A DNA stretch of 64,000 nt from Anoplolepis gracilipes (lineage: Eukaryota > Arthropoda > Insecta > Hymenoptera > Formicidae), in assembly GCF_047496725.1 (NCBI RefSeq), contig NC_132971.1, forward strand, positions 17,540,001 to 17,604,000. The letters are read 5' to 3'. The position numbers were made by a program, and so were the translations under genes. Below the pieces are notes generated by a model that worked only from the letters and a program-made list of their open reading frames with translations, was not told the DNA's origin and did no database searches. Below, piece after piece: positions 63,971 through 64,000 of the stretch; positions within the stretch are counted from its first letter, which is position 1, and every line of letters begins with the position of its first letter.

Positions 63971-64000
63971 TACATCGGTAGGTAGGTATTATGTACCTTA

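Noticed and set aside
1..64000. tRNA genes, known microRNAs and endogenous viral sequences
   Set aside because: Looked for conserved tRNA arm motifs, a few familiar miRNA seeds and viral-like coding blocks by eye; none was convincing, though an unaided scan can miss them.

Overview
The window looks like insect nuclear DNA, most likely hymenopteran and perhaps ant. It is strongly AT-rich with scattered CpG-rich islands, many (TA)n, (CA)n and (GA)n microsatellites, long introns with standard GT-AG junctions, many foldback (MITE-like) elements and a mariner element. I see no bacterial operons, CRISPR array, rRNA or convincing tRNA gene. Placement below insects is inference only.

Two protein-coding genes can be reconstructed, both on the + strand. 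(1) A Dpr-family immunoglobulin-domain surface protein, closest in my memory to Drosophila dpr19. It has five coding exons between 10961 and 32329 that join in frame to 286 residues: a signal peptide, two Ig domains and a hydrophobic C-terminal tail suggesting a GPI anchor. Its first coding exon starts at a splice acceptor, so 5' UTR exons lie upstream. Intron 2 is 12 kb and splits the first Ig domain. (2) Spermidine synthase, with five coding exons between 59278 and 61566 that join in frame to 294 residues and keep all recognised active-site positions. A plausible TATA/initiator promoter and a non-coding first exon with a 27-codon upstream ORF lie at about 56925-57158.

Layout. 1-10908: AT-rich, non-coding, with a dense nest of foldback elements at 7.4-10.1 kb. 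10909-32329: dpr19-like gene; its introns hold foldback elements at 11590-11895 and 25451-25633, microsatellites and CpG-rich islands. 32330-about 32960: probable 3' UTR. About 33-56.9 kb: gene-poor, with a foldback at 41770-42029, an internally deleted mariner at 42707-43244, a local 140-bp duplication at 45.9/46.4 kb and several CpG-rich patches. 56.9-61.6 kb: spermidine synthase, followed within about 45 bp by a 460-bp foldback. 62-64 kb: AT-rich, then a CpG-rich block at the right edge that may be the promoter or first exon of another gene.

The two genes have no obvious functional link: one is a neuronal surface recognition protein and the other a polyamine biosynthetic enzyme. The most distinctive content is the foldback elements: at least seven long inverted repeats, one of them interrupted by a second element with a clean 7-bp target duplication, and two that share a hairpin plus GAAACGT motif resembling part of a hammerhead ribozyme. 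I found no clear previously undescribed system.
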